Notes: generated by a model not told the origin, from the sequence alone. Positions 5,913-14,422 are shown, numbered from the stretch's first letter. The stretch: DNA of 27,434 nt from JAPSGM01 sp036556985 (GCA_036556985.1 DATBIK010000111.1:1-27434); one strand, 5' to 3'. Made by a program: numbers and translations.

Positions 5913-6425
5913 TCAGGTCAGCCGGCCGACCACGATCGCGGTGACGAGGAGCGCGAGGAAGAAGGCGCCGGCGATGAGCGCCGCCCAGCCCGAGTCGCGG
6001 AATGACGCCTCGCGGACCTCGATCCGTGGCGGACGTCGCGTGACGGGGATCTGCACCTCGCCGGGGCCACGGCGCGTGCGGGGCGCGGAGCGCACCTCGT
6101 CGGCGGTCGTGCGCCACGAGGCCCAGGTGCGCGTGGTCGTGGGTTGAGCGGGTCGGATCGGCCGTCGCGTGCCGGCCCAGTGGCCGCTCGTCGGTGTCCC
6201 TGCGGAGGGATGCGACCGGTCGTAGTCCGCCCGCCGCACCTCCGAGCTGAGGAGCCGGTACGCCTCGTTGATGCGGCGCATCGGCTCCAGGCCGGCGTCG
6301 CCCGGATGGAGGTCCGGGTGGTGGCGCTTCGCCAGGCGGCGGTGGGCGTGGGCGATCTGGAGGGGCGTCGCGTCGCGCGGGACGCCAAGCACCGCGTAGG
6401 GATCGAAGACCGGGCGATCGGCCAT
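5913..6425 (-). CDS. J-domain protein with C-terminal membrane anchor
   Basis: 170 residues. An N-terminal J domain (about 7-72) begins DPYAVLGVPRDAT and carries the invariant HPD tripeptide at 36-38 (RHHPDLHPGD), followed by INEAYRLLSSEVRRADYDR, so it should stimulate the ATPase of a DnaK-type Hsp70. It lacks the Gly/Phe region and zinc fingers of DnaJ. A Thr/Arg-rich linker leads to a single hydrophobic helix at about 146-167 (WAALIAGAFFLALLVTAIVV) at the C-terminus, so the J domain would be held at the inner face of the membrane. It is divergent from polA through a shared palindromic -10 element, with the -10 only seven bases before its ATG. The client or site-specific role is unknown. Confidence 0.9.
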   Translation of the reverse strand: MADRPVFDPYAVLGVPRDATPLQIAHAHRRLAKRHHPDLHPGDAGLEPMRRINEAYRLLSSEVRRADYDRSHPSAGTPTSGHWAGTRRPIRPAQPTTTRTWASWRTTADEVRSAPRTRRGPGEVQIPVTRRPPRIEVREASFRDSGWAALIAGAFFLALLVTAIVVGRLT

Positions 6426-6432
6426 GGCGGAG

Positions 6433-6442
6433 AGTCTAGACT
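6433..6442. promoter_or_regulatory. Palindromic bidirectional -10 element for the J-domain gene and polA
   Basis: AGTCTAGACT is a perfect 10-bp palindrome that contains TAGACT on both strands. On the minus strand the hexamer (6438-6433) ends seven bases before the J-domain ATG at 6425; on the plus strand (6437-6442) it ends 12 bases before the polA ATG at 6455. The two starts are only 29 bp apart, so one element probably serves both genes and polymerases firing in opposite directions must exclude each other. Confidence 0.55.
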
Positions 6443-6454
6443 CAGCGGTGCGCC

Positions 6455-9334
6455 ATGGGTGACCGACGACCGATCCTGATGCTCATCGACGGGCCGAGCC
6501 TCGTCTACCGCGGCTACTTCGCCCTGCCACCCCTGACGACGTCGGACGGCATGCTCACGAACGCGGCGTTCGGGTTCCTGCAGATCGTGCTCCGCGGCAT
6601 GCAGGACCTGAAGCCGGACTACGCGATCGTCAGCTTCGACCTCGGCAAGCCGCAGTTCCGCTTCGACGCCTACCCGGACTACAAGGCCGGCCGACCGTCG
6701 ATGCCGGACGACCTCCGCTCCCAGTTCCCGATCGTGCGCGAGATCTGCACGATGATGGGCATCCCGATCCGCGAGCTGGAGGGATACGAGGCCGATGACG
6801 TCATCGGGTCACTCGTCCAGGAGGCGAAGGCGGCGGGCGTCGAGACGTACATCGTCTCCGGCGACCTCGACGGGCTGCAGCTCGTCAACGACCACGTGAA
6901 GCTGCTCACCACCCGGATGGGCGTGGCCTCGACCGTCATTTACGACGAGGACCGGGTCATGGAGCGCTACGGCCTGCGCCCGGACCAGATGCTCGACTAC
7001 AAGGCGCTCAAGGGCGATACCTCCGACAACATCCCCGGTGTGCCCGGGGTGGGGGAGAAGACGGCGATCAGCCTCCTCCAGGAGTTCGGGTCGCTCGACG
7101 GCGTCTACGAACGGCTCGACGAGGTGAAGGGCAAGCTCCGCGAGCGCCTCGCCGAGCACCGCGAATCGGCCTTCATGTCGCGCGAGGTGGGGCGGATCGT
7201 CACGGACCTGCCGGTGGCGCTCGAGCTGGAGGAGGCGCGCACCGGCCGCTACGACCGGCGCGCGGTGGCGCAGCGCTTCCGAGAGCTCGAATTCCGCTCG
7301 CTCATCGACCGCCTCCCGCCATCGAGCATCGCGCCGACCGGCTACGGGCCGGCCGAGCAGGAGACCGGCAGCGGGCTCCAGCTCTCCCTCGATCTTCTCG
7401 GTGCTGCGGCGCCCCCGGCGGGTGCCGCAGCGGACGGAACGGAGGTGCGCGCCCAGCCATCGGCGCTGACCGACCCGGGTGGGGCGATCGAGAACGTCGA
7501 CCCGCGCGTGGTCCGGACCGATGCCGACCGCGACGAGCTCGTCGCGTGGCTCGGCGCCCACGGCGATGCGGTGGGCGTGGGGTGGGCGGCGGGCGCGGGG
7601 CGCCCGCTCGAGCGGCCGCTGGTCGGAATCGGCTTCGCGGGCGCGGACGGGGCGACCTGGTACCTGCCCTGGAGCGACGACCGGCCTGTGCCCGCCTGGT
7701 TCGCCGACGAGAAGGCGCCGAAGACCGGCCACGACCTGAAGCAGCTCGCGGTCATGCTCGCGATGCGGGGTGCCGGCCTCGCGGGGCCGTGCGTCGACAC
7801 GCTCGTGGCGAGCTGGATGGTGAACCCCTCGCTGCGGGCCCAGACCCTGGACGACCTCGCCGCGAACCGTTACGGCGCGACGCTGCCGGATCGGCCCGCG
7901 AGCCCGGAGACCGGGGCCGAGGAGCAGGCCACCGCGCGACGCGCCGCCGCGGAGGCGCTCACCAGCCTCCTCGTGCGTCCCCAGCTCGAGACCGAGCTCG
8001 TCGAGGCGGGACTTGACGCGCTGTTCCGCGAGGTCGAGATGCCGCTCGTACCCGTCCTCGTGCGGATGGAGCTGGCAGGCGTGGCGATCGATCGCGAGAA
8101 GCTGGAGCGGATGGCGATCGAGTTCGGCCAGCAGCTCGCCGACCTCGAGTCGCGGATCTTCGGCCTGGTCGGCCACGACTTCAACCTCGGCTCGCCGAAG
8201 CAGCTCGAGCAGGTGCTCTTCCACGAGCTCCAGCTGCCCGCCACCAAGCGGACGCGCACCGGATTTTCGACCGATGCATCGGTGCTGGAGGAGCTTCGCG
8301 ACAAGCACGAGGCGGTGAGCCTGATCCTGGAGCACCGCCAGATCTCGAAGCTGAAGGGAACGTACGTCGATGCCCTGCCGGGACTGGTGGGCGCCGACGG
8401 CCGGCTGCACACGACCTACCAGCAGGCGGTGGCCGCCACCGGCCGACTGTCGAGCATGGACCCGAACCTCCAGAACATCCCGATCCGGTCCGCGCTGGGT
8501 CGTCGGATCCGGGGCGCCTTCGTGGCACCGCCGGGAAAGCTGCTGCTCGGGGCCGACTATTCGCAGCAGGAGCTGCGGATCCTGGCCCACGTCTCCGGCG
8601 ACGCGGGGCTGAAGGCGGACTTCGCGGCGCACTCGGACGTTCACCTCGCCGCCGCGGCCCGGGTCCTCGGCCTGGCACCGGAGCAGGTCGGCCCGCGCGA
8701 GCGGAGCGTGGCGAAGATGATCAACTACGGGATCGCCTATGGGCTCTCGGACTTCGGGCTGGCGGACAGGCTGAAGATCCCGCGCGAGGACGCACAGCGC
8801 TTCATCGCCGACTACTTCGCGGCCTACCCGGGCATCCGCCGCTACACGACCGAGATCCGGATCCTCGCCCGTGACCAGGGCTTCGTCTCGACGCTGCTCG
8901 GCCGCCGCCGCTACCTGCCGGAGCTCACCGCCCGCAACCAGGCCCTCCGCTCGGCAGGGGAGCGGATGGCCATCAACATGCCGATCCAGGGCACTGCCGC
9001 CGACGGGATGAAGATCGCCATGGTCCGCCTCGACACCGCCATGCGCGAGCGCGGCATGACGTCCCGCATGCTCCTCCAGGTCCACGACGAGCTCGTCTTC
9101 GAGACCGACGAGGAGGAGCTGCCCGCGCTCGCCGAGCTGGCGCGTGAGGTGATGGAAGGGGCGCTCCCGCTCGACCCAGCGCTCGAGGTCGAGCTCAAGG
9201 TCGGCACCGACTGGGAGGGCATGGACCGATACCTCCGCGACGACACCGGCGCGTGGCGGCGCATGCCGAAGACGGCCGTTGAAGTGGCGCAGGAGGCTGC
9301 CGACGAGGCGATCGCCGAGCCGCTCGGCGCCTAG
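6455..9334 (+). CDS. polA: DNA polymerase I
   Basis: 959 residues, normal length. Family A polymerase with a 5' nuclease that fills gaps after excision repair and removes RNA primers. The 5' nuclease domain (about 1-290) shows DYKAGRPSMPDDL, GYEADDVIG, SGDLDGLQLV and the helix-hairpin-helix region KGDTSDNIPGVPGVGEKTA. The middle domain (about 345-525) is a 3'-5' exonuclease fold in which the first catalytic D-x-E is replaced by VGVGWA, so proofreading is probably lost, as in Taq polymerase. The polymerase domain shows motif A (Asp701 in GADYSQQELRIL), motif B (Lys754 in RSVAKMINYGIAYG) and motif C (His877-Asp878 in LLQVHDELVFE). The stop shares a CTAG tetramer with that of the convergent gene. 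Confidence 0.98.
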   Translation: MGDRRPILMLIDGPSLVYRGYFALPPLTTSDGMLTNAAFGFLQIVLRGMQDLKPDYAIVSFDLGKPQFRFDAYPDYKAGRPSMPDDLRSQFPIVREICTMMGIPIRELEGYEADDVIGSLVQEAKAAGVETYIVSGDLDGLQLVNDHVKLLTTRMGVASTVIYDEDRVMERYGLRPDQMLDYKALKGDTSDNIPGVPGVGEKTAISLLQEFGSLDGVYERLDEVKGKLRERLAEHRESAFMSREVGRIVTDLPVALELEEARTGRYDRRAVAQRFRELEFRSLIDRLPPSSIAPTGYGPAEQETGSGLQLSLDLLGAAAPPAGAAADGTEVRAQPSALTDPGGAIENVDPRVVRTDADRDELVAWLGAHGDAVGVGWAAGAGRPLERPLVGIGFAGADGATWYLPWSDDRPVPAWFADEKAPKTGHDLKQLAVMLAMRGAGLAGPCVDTLVASWMVNPSLRAQTLDDLAANRYGATLPDRPASPETGAEEQATARRAAAEALTSLLVRPQLETELVEAGLDALFREVEMPLVPVLVRMELAGVAIDREKLERMAIEFGQQLADLESRIFGLVGHDFNLGSPKQLEQVLFHELQLPATKRTRTGFSTDASVLEELRDKHEAVSLILEHRQISKLKGTYVDALPGLVGADGRLHTTYQQAVAATGRLSSMDPNLQNIPIRSALGRRIRGAFVAPPGKLLLGADYSQQELRILAHVSGDAGLKADFAAHSDVHLAAAARVLGLAPEQVGPRERSVAKMINYGIAYGLSDFGLADRLKIPREDAQRFIADYFAAYPGIRRYTTEIRILARDQGFVSTLLGRRRYLPELTARNQALRSAGERMAINMPIQGTAADGMKIAMVRLDTAMRERGMTSRMLLQVHDELVFETDEEELPALAELAREVMEGALPLDPALEVELKVGTDWEGMDRYLRDDTGAWRRMPKTAVEVAQEAADEAIAEPLGA

Positions 9335-9936
9335 CCCTGCCGCAGCCGGCCGAGGCCGGGGACGAAGCGGCCGGTCCGCGCGGCGTAGGATGCGTATTCC
9401 GCCCCGTGGACGCGTGCGAGGTGCGGTTCCTCGACGAGCCTGACCTGGACCTGCGCGGAAGCGAACGACGCGGCCAGGAAGGCAAGACCGACCAGGTTTG
9501 GCACGAGGAGGAAGAATCCGAGCTCGGCAACGAGCGTCGCGGCCAGGACCGGGTTGCGGACGAGGCGGAAAGGGCCGTTCGTCACGAGCGGCAGGCGCTC
9601 GGCGGGAGAAACGTCCGGGCGCCACGCGGCGCCCATGGCCCGCTGGGCAACCAGCGCGCCTGCCGTCCCGAGGACCACGAGCGCGATGCCGGCGGTCCGG
9701 ATGCGCTGGTCCCCGAGCGGCGCGAGGGGTCGCAGCCCGAGGAGCTCCGCGACCGGCGCTCCGAACGCGAGCAGGAGCGCTGCCGAGCCGAGCAGCTTGG
9801 CCCACCACGCAGCTGAGGCTCGGGCCGATGGTGTGGGCAGCGGGATGTGGCCGGTCGCGCGCCGTAAGCGGACGACCGGCACCGCGCTCACCACGAACAG
9901 CCACGCGACGAGGAGGATGAGCGTTAGCACGGCCAC
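9331..9936 (-). CDS. Isoprenylcysteine carboxyl methyltransferase-like membrane protein
   Basis: A multi-span membrane protein (about five hydrophobic segments) whose C-terminal half has the ICMT/phospholipid-methyltransferase pattern that binds S-adenosylmethionine: NGPFRLVRNPV (Arg-Asn-Pro in place of the commoner Arg-His-Pro) and EEPHLARVHGAEYASYAARTG-RFVPG. Bacterial members methylate unknown small molecules or lipids. The frame is open to an ATG at 9978 (215 residues). I prefer GTG 9936 (201 residues) because the hydrophobic N-terminus starts there and a TACGCT -10 lies exactly seven bases upstream, as at the nitrilase gene. It converges on polA with overlapping stops. Confidence 0.8.
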   Translation of the reverse strand: MAVLTLILLVAWLFVVSAVPVVRLRRATGHIPLPTPSARASAAWWAKLLGSAALLLAFGAPVAELLGLRPLAPLGDQRIRTAGIALVVLGTAGALVAQRAMGAAWRPDVSPAERLPLVTNGPFRLVRNPVLAATLVAELGFFLLVPNLVGLAFLAASFASAQVQVRLVEEPHLARVHGAEYASYAARTGRFVPGLGRLRQG

Positions 9937-9943
9937 GCGCCAG

Positions 9944-9949
9944 AGCGTA
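9944..9949 (-). promoter_or_regulatory. -10 element of the ICMT-like gene
   Basis: On the minus strand TACGCT ends seven bases before GTG 9936. This is the same hexamer and spacing as at 1246-1251. It lies downstream of the ATG at 9978, which argues that the longer reading is not the product. Confidence 0.45.
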
Positions 9950-10091
9950 CGCGGCTTCCCCGCGACACCGCCAGCCATTCGTGAGGCGCATATCGACCGC
10001 GGCGCCGCGCACGGCCGTTACGGGGCATCGCGTGGCGCATGGATGGCAGCGGGATGCGGCCGCGACGGCCGATCCGGCACACTAGCGCGAC

Positions 10092-11012
10092 ATGCCGGAG
10101 CTTCCCGAGGTCGAGACGGTCGCGCGCGACCTGCAGCGCTGGGTGGCCGGTGCCCGCATCGCCGATGCCGAGGTGCGCTGGGAGCGGACGATCGCGAACC
10201 CGCAGCCCCCCGACGCGTTCGTCGCCGAGGTTCGGGGGGCCGAGATCGCGAGGGTCGGACGACGCGCGAAGAGCGTCCTCATCCACCTCGCCGACGGCCG
10301 GGTGATGACCGTGGCGCTGCGGATGACCGGCGCGCTCATCGTGGCGGCGCCCGGCACGCCGGACGACCCCTACGTGCGCGTCGTCTTCCGCCTCGCCGAC
10401 GGTCGCGAACTCCGCTACCGCGACGTGCGGAAGTTCGGCCGGATCGGCCTGTGGGAGGGCGGCGGCCTCCGCGCGAAGGGCCGGGTCAAGCGGGCCAGGC
10501 GCGGCCGGCGTGCGGCCGAGGCGCGGGCACCGTACCGTGTGGGCGACGTGTTCGGGCGCCACGGGCCCGAGCCACTGGCCCGGTCGTTCTCCTCGGCACG
10601 CTTCGCCGAGCGGCTGCGCGGACGGTCCGCGCGGCTGAAGACGCTGCTGCTCGACCAGTCCTTCGTGGCGGGGGTCGGCAACATCTACGCCGACGAGGCG
10701 CTGTGGCGGGCCCGACTCCACCCGCTCCGTGCGGCGGACACGCTCACCACGGACGAGGTGCGGCGGCTGCATCGGGCGATGCGCGGCGTCCTCCGCCAGG
10801 GGATCGCCAACCGCGGCTCCAGCTTCAGCGACTACGTCGGGGCCGATGGGGAGCCCGGGGCGAACGCGGAGCGGCTGTATGTCTACCGGCGATCGGGTGA
10901 ACCCTGCCTCCGCTGCGGTCGCGCGATCGAGCGGATCGTGGTGGGTCAGCGGAGCACCCACTTCTGTTCGCGCTGCCAGCGGCTTCCCGAACCGGCGGGG
11001 GCGGACCGATGA
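10092..11012 (+). CDS. mutM: Formamidopyrimidine-DNA glycosylase (Fpg/MutM)
   Basis: 306 residues. This bifunctional glycosylase/AP lyase excises 8-oxoguanine and formamidopyrimidines. After removal of Met the N-terminus is Pro-Glu (MPELPEVETV), supplying the catalytic Pro and Glu3. Lys60 (RRAKS), the void-filling Met78 (RMTG), Arg113 and Phe115 (RKFGR) and the C-terminal zinc finger (Cys272, 275, 292, 295) are all present. It is about 30 residues longer than usual because of a strongly basic insert near residues 126-156 with nine Arg/Lys in 14 positions. Its stop overlaps the coaE start as ATGA, so the two form an operon. A CACACT hexamer eight bases before the ATG may be a weak -10. Confidence 0.97.
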   Translation: MPELPEVETVARDLQRWVAGARIADAEVRWERTIANPQPPDAFVAEVRGAEIARVGRRAKSVLIHLADGRVMTVALRMTGALIVAAPGTPDDPYVRVVFRLADGRELRYRDVRKFGRIGLWEGGGLRAKGRVKRARRGRRAAEARAPYRVGDVFGRHGPEPLARSFSSARFAERLRGRSARLKTLLLDQSFVAGVGNIYADEALWRARLHPLRAADTLTTDEVRRLHRAMRGVLRQGIANRGSSFSDYVGADGEPGANAERLYVYRRSGEPCLRCGRAIERIVVGQRSTHFCSRCQRLPEPAGADR

Positions 11013-11581
11013 AGGTCATCGGGCTGACCGGCAACATCGGCTGCGGCAAGTCGACGGTCGCCGGATGGCTGCGCGAGCTCGGCGTGGCGGTGATCGACCT
11101 CGACGCGGTGGCGCGCGAGATCCGCAACAACGACGCGGAGGCGCGGCGGCGGATCGAGGGGCGCTTCGGGACGATCGAGGCCGGGCGGCTGGCGGGGATC
11201 GTGTTCACCGACCCGGCGGCGCTCCGCGACCTCGAGGCCATCCTGCACCCGCTCGTCCGGAACGAGACGCGCGCTCGGCTTGCCGAGCTCGAGGCCGCGG
11301 GCGTGGAGGCCGCCGCGATCGAGGCGATCAAGCTCCTCGAGTCGCCGCTCCACGACCGCTGCGACGCGACCTGGGTCGTGCGCTGCGACGAGCCCGATGC
11401 GCTGGCGCGGCTCGCCCGCAGCCGTGGCCTCGACGAGGGGGCCGCGCGCCAACGGCTCGCGAACCAGTCGCCGCAGGACGAGAAGGTCGCCGCCGCCGAC
11501 GTGGTGATCGACGGATCCGCGCCGATGGAGGAGACGCGGCGCCAGGTCGAGGCCGCCTACCGGGAGCTGATCGAGGGCTGA
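11009..11581 (+). CDS. coaE: Dephospho-CoA kinase
   Basis: 190 residues, normal length. It catalyses the last step of coenzyme A synthesis, phosphorylating the 3'-hydroxyl of dephospho-CoA with ATP. Visible are the P-loop GNIGCGKST (8-16), the substrate-binding DLDAVAREI (about 32-40), the IEAIKLLES strand-loop typical of CoaE (in place of the commoner DIPLLFE), and the lid region RSRGLDEGAARQRLANQ with its conserved basic residues. The start overlaps the mutM stop by four bases (ATGA), implying translational coupling; mutM-coaE adjacency is common across bacteria. A 9-bp hairpin follows the stop. Confidence 0.95.
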   Translation: MKVIGLTGNIGCGKSTVAGWLRELGVAVIDLDAVAREIRNNDAEARRRIEGRFGTIEAGRLAGIVFTDPAALRDLEAILHPLVRNETRARLAELEAAGVEAAAIEAIKLLESPLHDRCDATWVVRCDEPDALARLARSRGLDEGAARQRLANQSPQDEKVAAADVVIDGSAPMEETRRQVEAAYRELIEG

Positions 11582-11586
11582 CACGT

Positions 11587-11615
11587 GATGACGCCCCCCT
11601 GCGGCCGGCGTCATC
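11587..11615. terminator. 9-bp hairpin between convergent coaE and cpaB-like genes
   Basis: GATGACGCC (11587-11595) pairs with GGCGTCATC (11607-11615) around an 11-base loop, starting six bases after the coaE stop and 28 bases downstream of the cpaB-like stop on the other strand. There is no T-run on either side; it is placed to end both transcripts. Confidence 0.5.
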
Positions 11616-11642
11616 GGTCCCCAGGTCCAACCCGTGGGTAGA

Positions 11643-12464
11643 TCAGCGCGTGGCGCTGTCCGCCTCGAATTCCGGAGGCAGCGGCACCGGGAAGTCGTAC
11701 TCGTCGATGAGCCGGTCGATCGTGGAGCCCTCCGTGTCGGCGGTCCGGTCGTCGACGTCCGGCCGCAGCACGAACGTGAACTGGCCGCCGGCCGCGGTAA
11801 GCTCGGTGATCTTCTCGGCCGTGGCGAGATCGGTGCGCAGGATGTAGAGGCCGCCGTTGCGGGCGAGGATCGTCAGCGACTGGAGCGTCACCTTCGTCGA
11901 CGGGCCGGGCAGGTACTGCGCGGTCGTCTCCTCGGCCTCCTCCGGCGTCTGCCCGACCTCCGGGTTGATCGCCATCGTGACGATGAGATCGACGAGCTGC
12001 CCCGGCACGAGCGTTCCGGCCACCGCGCGCTCGTCGGGGACGGAGACGCTCACTGCCCGCAGGTCGGGACCATTGGGGTCGAACTCCTGCCCCGGCTCGA
12101 GGATCGAGAACGCCTGGCCCTCATTGCTCGAGGCGAGCATGTTCTGGGTGAGCATCTGGCCGGTGAGGATGGTCACACCGGAGACGCGGCCGAGGACCTC
12201 GTCGATGCGGGTGAAGGCGGTCTCGTTCGTCGGGTCCGCCGCCACGGTCCGCATGCCGAGGTCGCCCTCCTCGATCGGCTTGCGGCCGGGGATGTCGCGG
12301 ACAGCCACGACGACCTCGCGGAGGACGGCGTCGTCCCGCGCGTTGAGGCCGCTGTACTGGAAGGCGGCAAAGACGAGCCCGCCGACGATGACCGCGATGA
12401 TCAGTCCGACGGCGATGTAGAGCTTGGATCGCTTGCTGTTCTTGTCCGAATACTCGAGTTCCAC
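11643..12464 (-). CDS. cpaB: Flp/Tad pilus assembly protein CpaB (RcpC)-like
   Basis: 273 residues. CpaB proteins are inner-membrane-anchored, periplasm-facing components of the tight-adherence (Flp) pilus system. Here a short cytoplasmic N-terminus precedes one membrane segment (about 14-35), then a SAF-like domain (VVVAVRDIPGRKPIEEGDL...) and the RcpC region (RAVSVSVPDERAVAGTLVPGQ followed by VDLIVTM). GTG 12464 has a good ribosome site: AGGAG (plus strand 12472-12476) seven bases upstream. It is last in the operon tadE-tadG-cpaB and lies 29 bases after the TadG-like stop. No TadA ATPase, TadB/C or secretin genes are nearby on this side, since coaE converges directly. Confidence 0.88.
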   Translation of the reverse strand: MELEYSDKNSKRSKLYIAVGLIIAVIVGGLVFAAFQYSGLNARDDAVLREVVVAVRDIPGRKPIEEGDLGMRTVAADPTNETAFTRIDEVLGRVSGVTILTGQMLTQNMLASSNEGQAFSILEPGQEFDPNGPDLRAVSVSVPDERAVAGTLVPGQLVDLIVTMAINPEVGQTPEEAEETTAQYLPGPSTKVTLQSLTILARNGGLYILRTDLATAEKITELTAAGGQFTFVLRPDVDDRTADTEGSTIDRLIDEYDFPVPLPPEFEADSATR

Positions 12465-12493
12465 GGGGGTTCTCCTGCGGGGTTACCGGGCGC

Positions 12494-14422
12494 TCACCAT
12501 GGCTGGAGGCGGGCGCGCTGCGCCCGCCGGAGGGCGGCGTCGTTCGGATCGGCGTACACGCCGCTCACGGCGCGGCCGGAGATCGAGTTCGCGTCGACGT
12601 CAGTGACCTCGAAAACCGCGAAGCCGATGATGTCCACGTAGCTGCCGTTGCTCGAGGTCGTGGCCACCGTGAAGGTGATCGGCTGGAGGTGGACCACCGG
12701 CTGCCCGTCGCCATTCGTGCCGTGGCCGCGAACGTTGAAGCGGTAGCACCCGGGCGCCAGGCCGACGCTGTTGATCGTGAGGTTCGAGACCGCGCCGCTG
12801 CCGCTCGACGTGGGCGTGACCGATGTCGCGCTGAGGGTGAGCTGGCCGGCGCCGATGGTGGCGGGGGAGAGCGAGCAGTCGGTGAACGAGCCGGCATCCA
12901 CGCCGAGTGTCACCGCGCTGCCGCCGGTACCCCATCGCTGGCTGCTCGAGCTGCTCGTGGAGACGTAGATCGGGATCGTGGCGCTTCCGCCCATGGTCGC
13001 GATCGACGCGTTGGTGGTCGAGTTCGCGAAGCTGAAATCCCGCGTGGCACCGCCGACCTTGATCGGCACCGGCGCACGGCGCGTCTGGAAGTACGGGTTT
13101 CCCGAGTGGCCCTCGAGCCAGGCGGTATAGATTCCGGCCGGCACCGCGTTCGTGCGGATCCCCGAGGTCGATACCGTCGTCCCGTTCTTGGCAGGGATGA
13201 ACACGTTCGTCGACCAGGTGGGCTCATTCATATCCCCCGCGGCGGGGGGCGATACCGGCGGGTTCGGGACGATGTCCCACTCCGGGTGCCCGATGGCCGC
13301 CGCATCGGCGTCCCCGTGGAGGTGGAGCGTGACGGTGCTGTTGAAGGCGTCGTTGCGGGTGACGGTGAAGTTCGGCCCGTTCACCGGGCTCGTGGTGGTG
13401 GCAGAAACGGTGAACGCGGCGGGCGGCGTGATCGCGAAGTCCGGGATCTGCATGACCGTGCCGTTGTAGACGGCGAGCAGGACCCGATCGCCGGCGGTGT
13501 AGACCTGTTCGAAGTTACCCACCACCATCGCCGTGTCGTTGCCGTTCATGATCGCCACCTGGTCGTTCGGGTCGGCGGGCTGGGTGATCGGTGGGAATGC
13601 CGGCCCGGTGTAGCCGGTCAGGATGTAGTCGCCCTGCATGTTCTTCAGGGTGTTGGCGTTCGTGCCGGCCGTGACCCCGTTGTAGTACACGCGTGACGTC
13701 GCGGCCTGGAAGTTCCGAACGTCGAGCGCCACGAACCCCCGGAACGAGCTGTCGTTCGCGGCCTTCGCACCCGGGCCATAGAGGTCGAAGACGGGACCAG
13801 GCTCGAGCTCGCTCGCCGGCGTCCGCCCGCCGTAGCCGAGCACGTTGAGAGCGTCGACCGCCCCGTTGCCGCTCGTCGCGGCAGTGGCGGCGAAATCCAC
13901 GAACCCGCCGCCCGGTCCCGGCGCGCCCTCGTATCGGCGGGCGACGATGGGCAGCGCGGGTCCGCCCTGGAGCGCGCACCTGGCTCGGCCCAGCGTGTCC
14001 AGCTCTCGAACGCCGACGACCTGGGCGAGCGTGGTCGGCACGGACGAGGTGATCGCGACGCGCACCGTCGTACCGGAGACGAGCACGCCGCTGAGCAGAT
14101 GCGCCGGGTCGCCGGCATGGCCGTCCTCGTAGACGCGGGCGTGATCGGCCGCGATGTCCCCTGGCACACCCACCGGCGAGCCCTCGAGGTTGATGCGCCC
14201 GACGGCGCGCGCCTGGGTCGCCGCCGCGCCGTCCGAGGCGCCGGCGATGAGCGCCCGGCAGGCGGCGAGCGCCGCCGCGTCGGCCGCGGTCTGCAGGTGC
14301 CGCTGCTGGGCGTTCTGGCGCCCGAGGTCGACCGCCAGCCCGGCGAAGGCGAGCAGCACGACGAGGACGATTGCGAAGATCACAAGCACCTGCCCGCGGG
14401 ACGCGGGACGCTGGCCGAGCAT
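12494..14422 (-). CDS. TadG-like pilus protein with long beta-rich extension
   Basis: 642 residues. The N-terminus (RGQVLVIFAIVLVVLLAFAG then LAVDLGRQNAQQRHLQTAADAAALAA) is the TadE/TadG-like pseudopilin segment with one membrane helix at about 10-32 and the conserved long amphipathic helix with ADAAALA. Most of the protein is then a large outside part, rich in Thr/Ser/Gly/Asn and beta-strand-like, with Ig-like or adhesin-like character (FTVSATTTSPVNGPNFTVTR, GGSATIPIYVSTSSS). The start shares one base with the TadE-like stop (TGATG), implying coupling. The extension makes it much longer than pilin-like TadE and suits a surface-exposed tip or adhesive subunit; that role is inferred. Confidence 0.85.
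   Translation of the reverse strand: MLGQRPASRGQVLVIFAIVLVVLLAFAGLAVDLGRQNAQQRHLQTAADAAALAACRALIAGASDGAAATQARAVGRINLEGSPVGVPGDIAADHARVYEDGHAGDPAHLLSGVLVSGTTVRVAITSSVPTTLAQVVGVRELDTLGRARCALQGGPALPIVARRYEGAPGPGGGFVDFAATAATSGNGAVDALNVLGYGGRTPASELEPGPVFDLYGPGAKAANDSSFRGFVALDVRNFQAATSRVYYNGVTAGTNANTLKNMQGDYILTGYTGPAFPPITQPADPNDQVAIMNGNDTAMVVGNFEQVYTAGDRVLLAVYNGTVMQIPDFAITPPAAFTVSATTTSPVNGPNFTVTRNDAFNSTVTLHLHGDADAAAIGHPEWDIVPNPPVSPPAAGDMNEPTWSTNVFIPAKNGTTVSTSGIRTNAVPAGIYTAWLEGHSGNPYFQTRRAPVPIKVGGATRDFSFANSTTNASIATMGGSATIPIYVSTSSSSSQRWGTGGSAVTLGVDAGSFTDCSLSPATIGAGQLTLSATSVTPTSSGSGAVSNLTINSVGLAPGCYRFNVRGHGTNGDGQPVVHLQPITFTVATTSSNGSYVDIIGFAVFEVTDVDANSISGRAVSGVYADPNDAALRRAQRARLQPW

Noticed and set aside
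6561..6573. GAACGCGGCGTTC inside polA resembling an SOS box
   Set aside because: The spacer is five rather than four bases, and it lies within coding sequence about 100 bases after the start.
6809..10012. Very long open frame on the minus strand across polA (over 1000 codons)
   Set aside because: It is antisense to a certain polA gene; its product is Arg/His/Gly/Leu-rich low-complexity sequence with no domain, the normal shadow of a GC3-biased gene.
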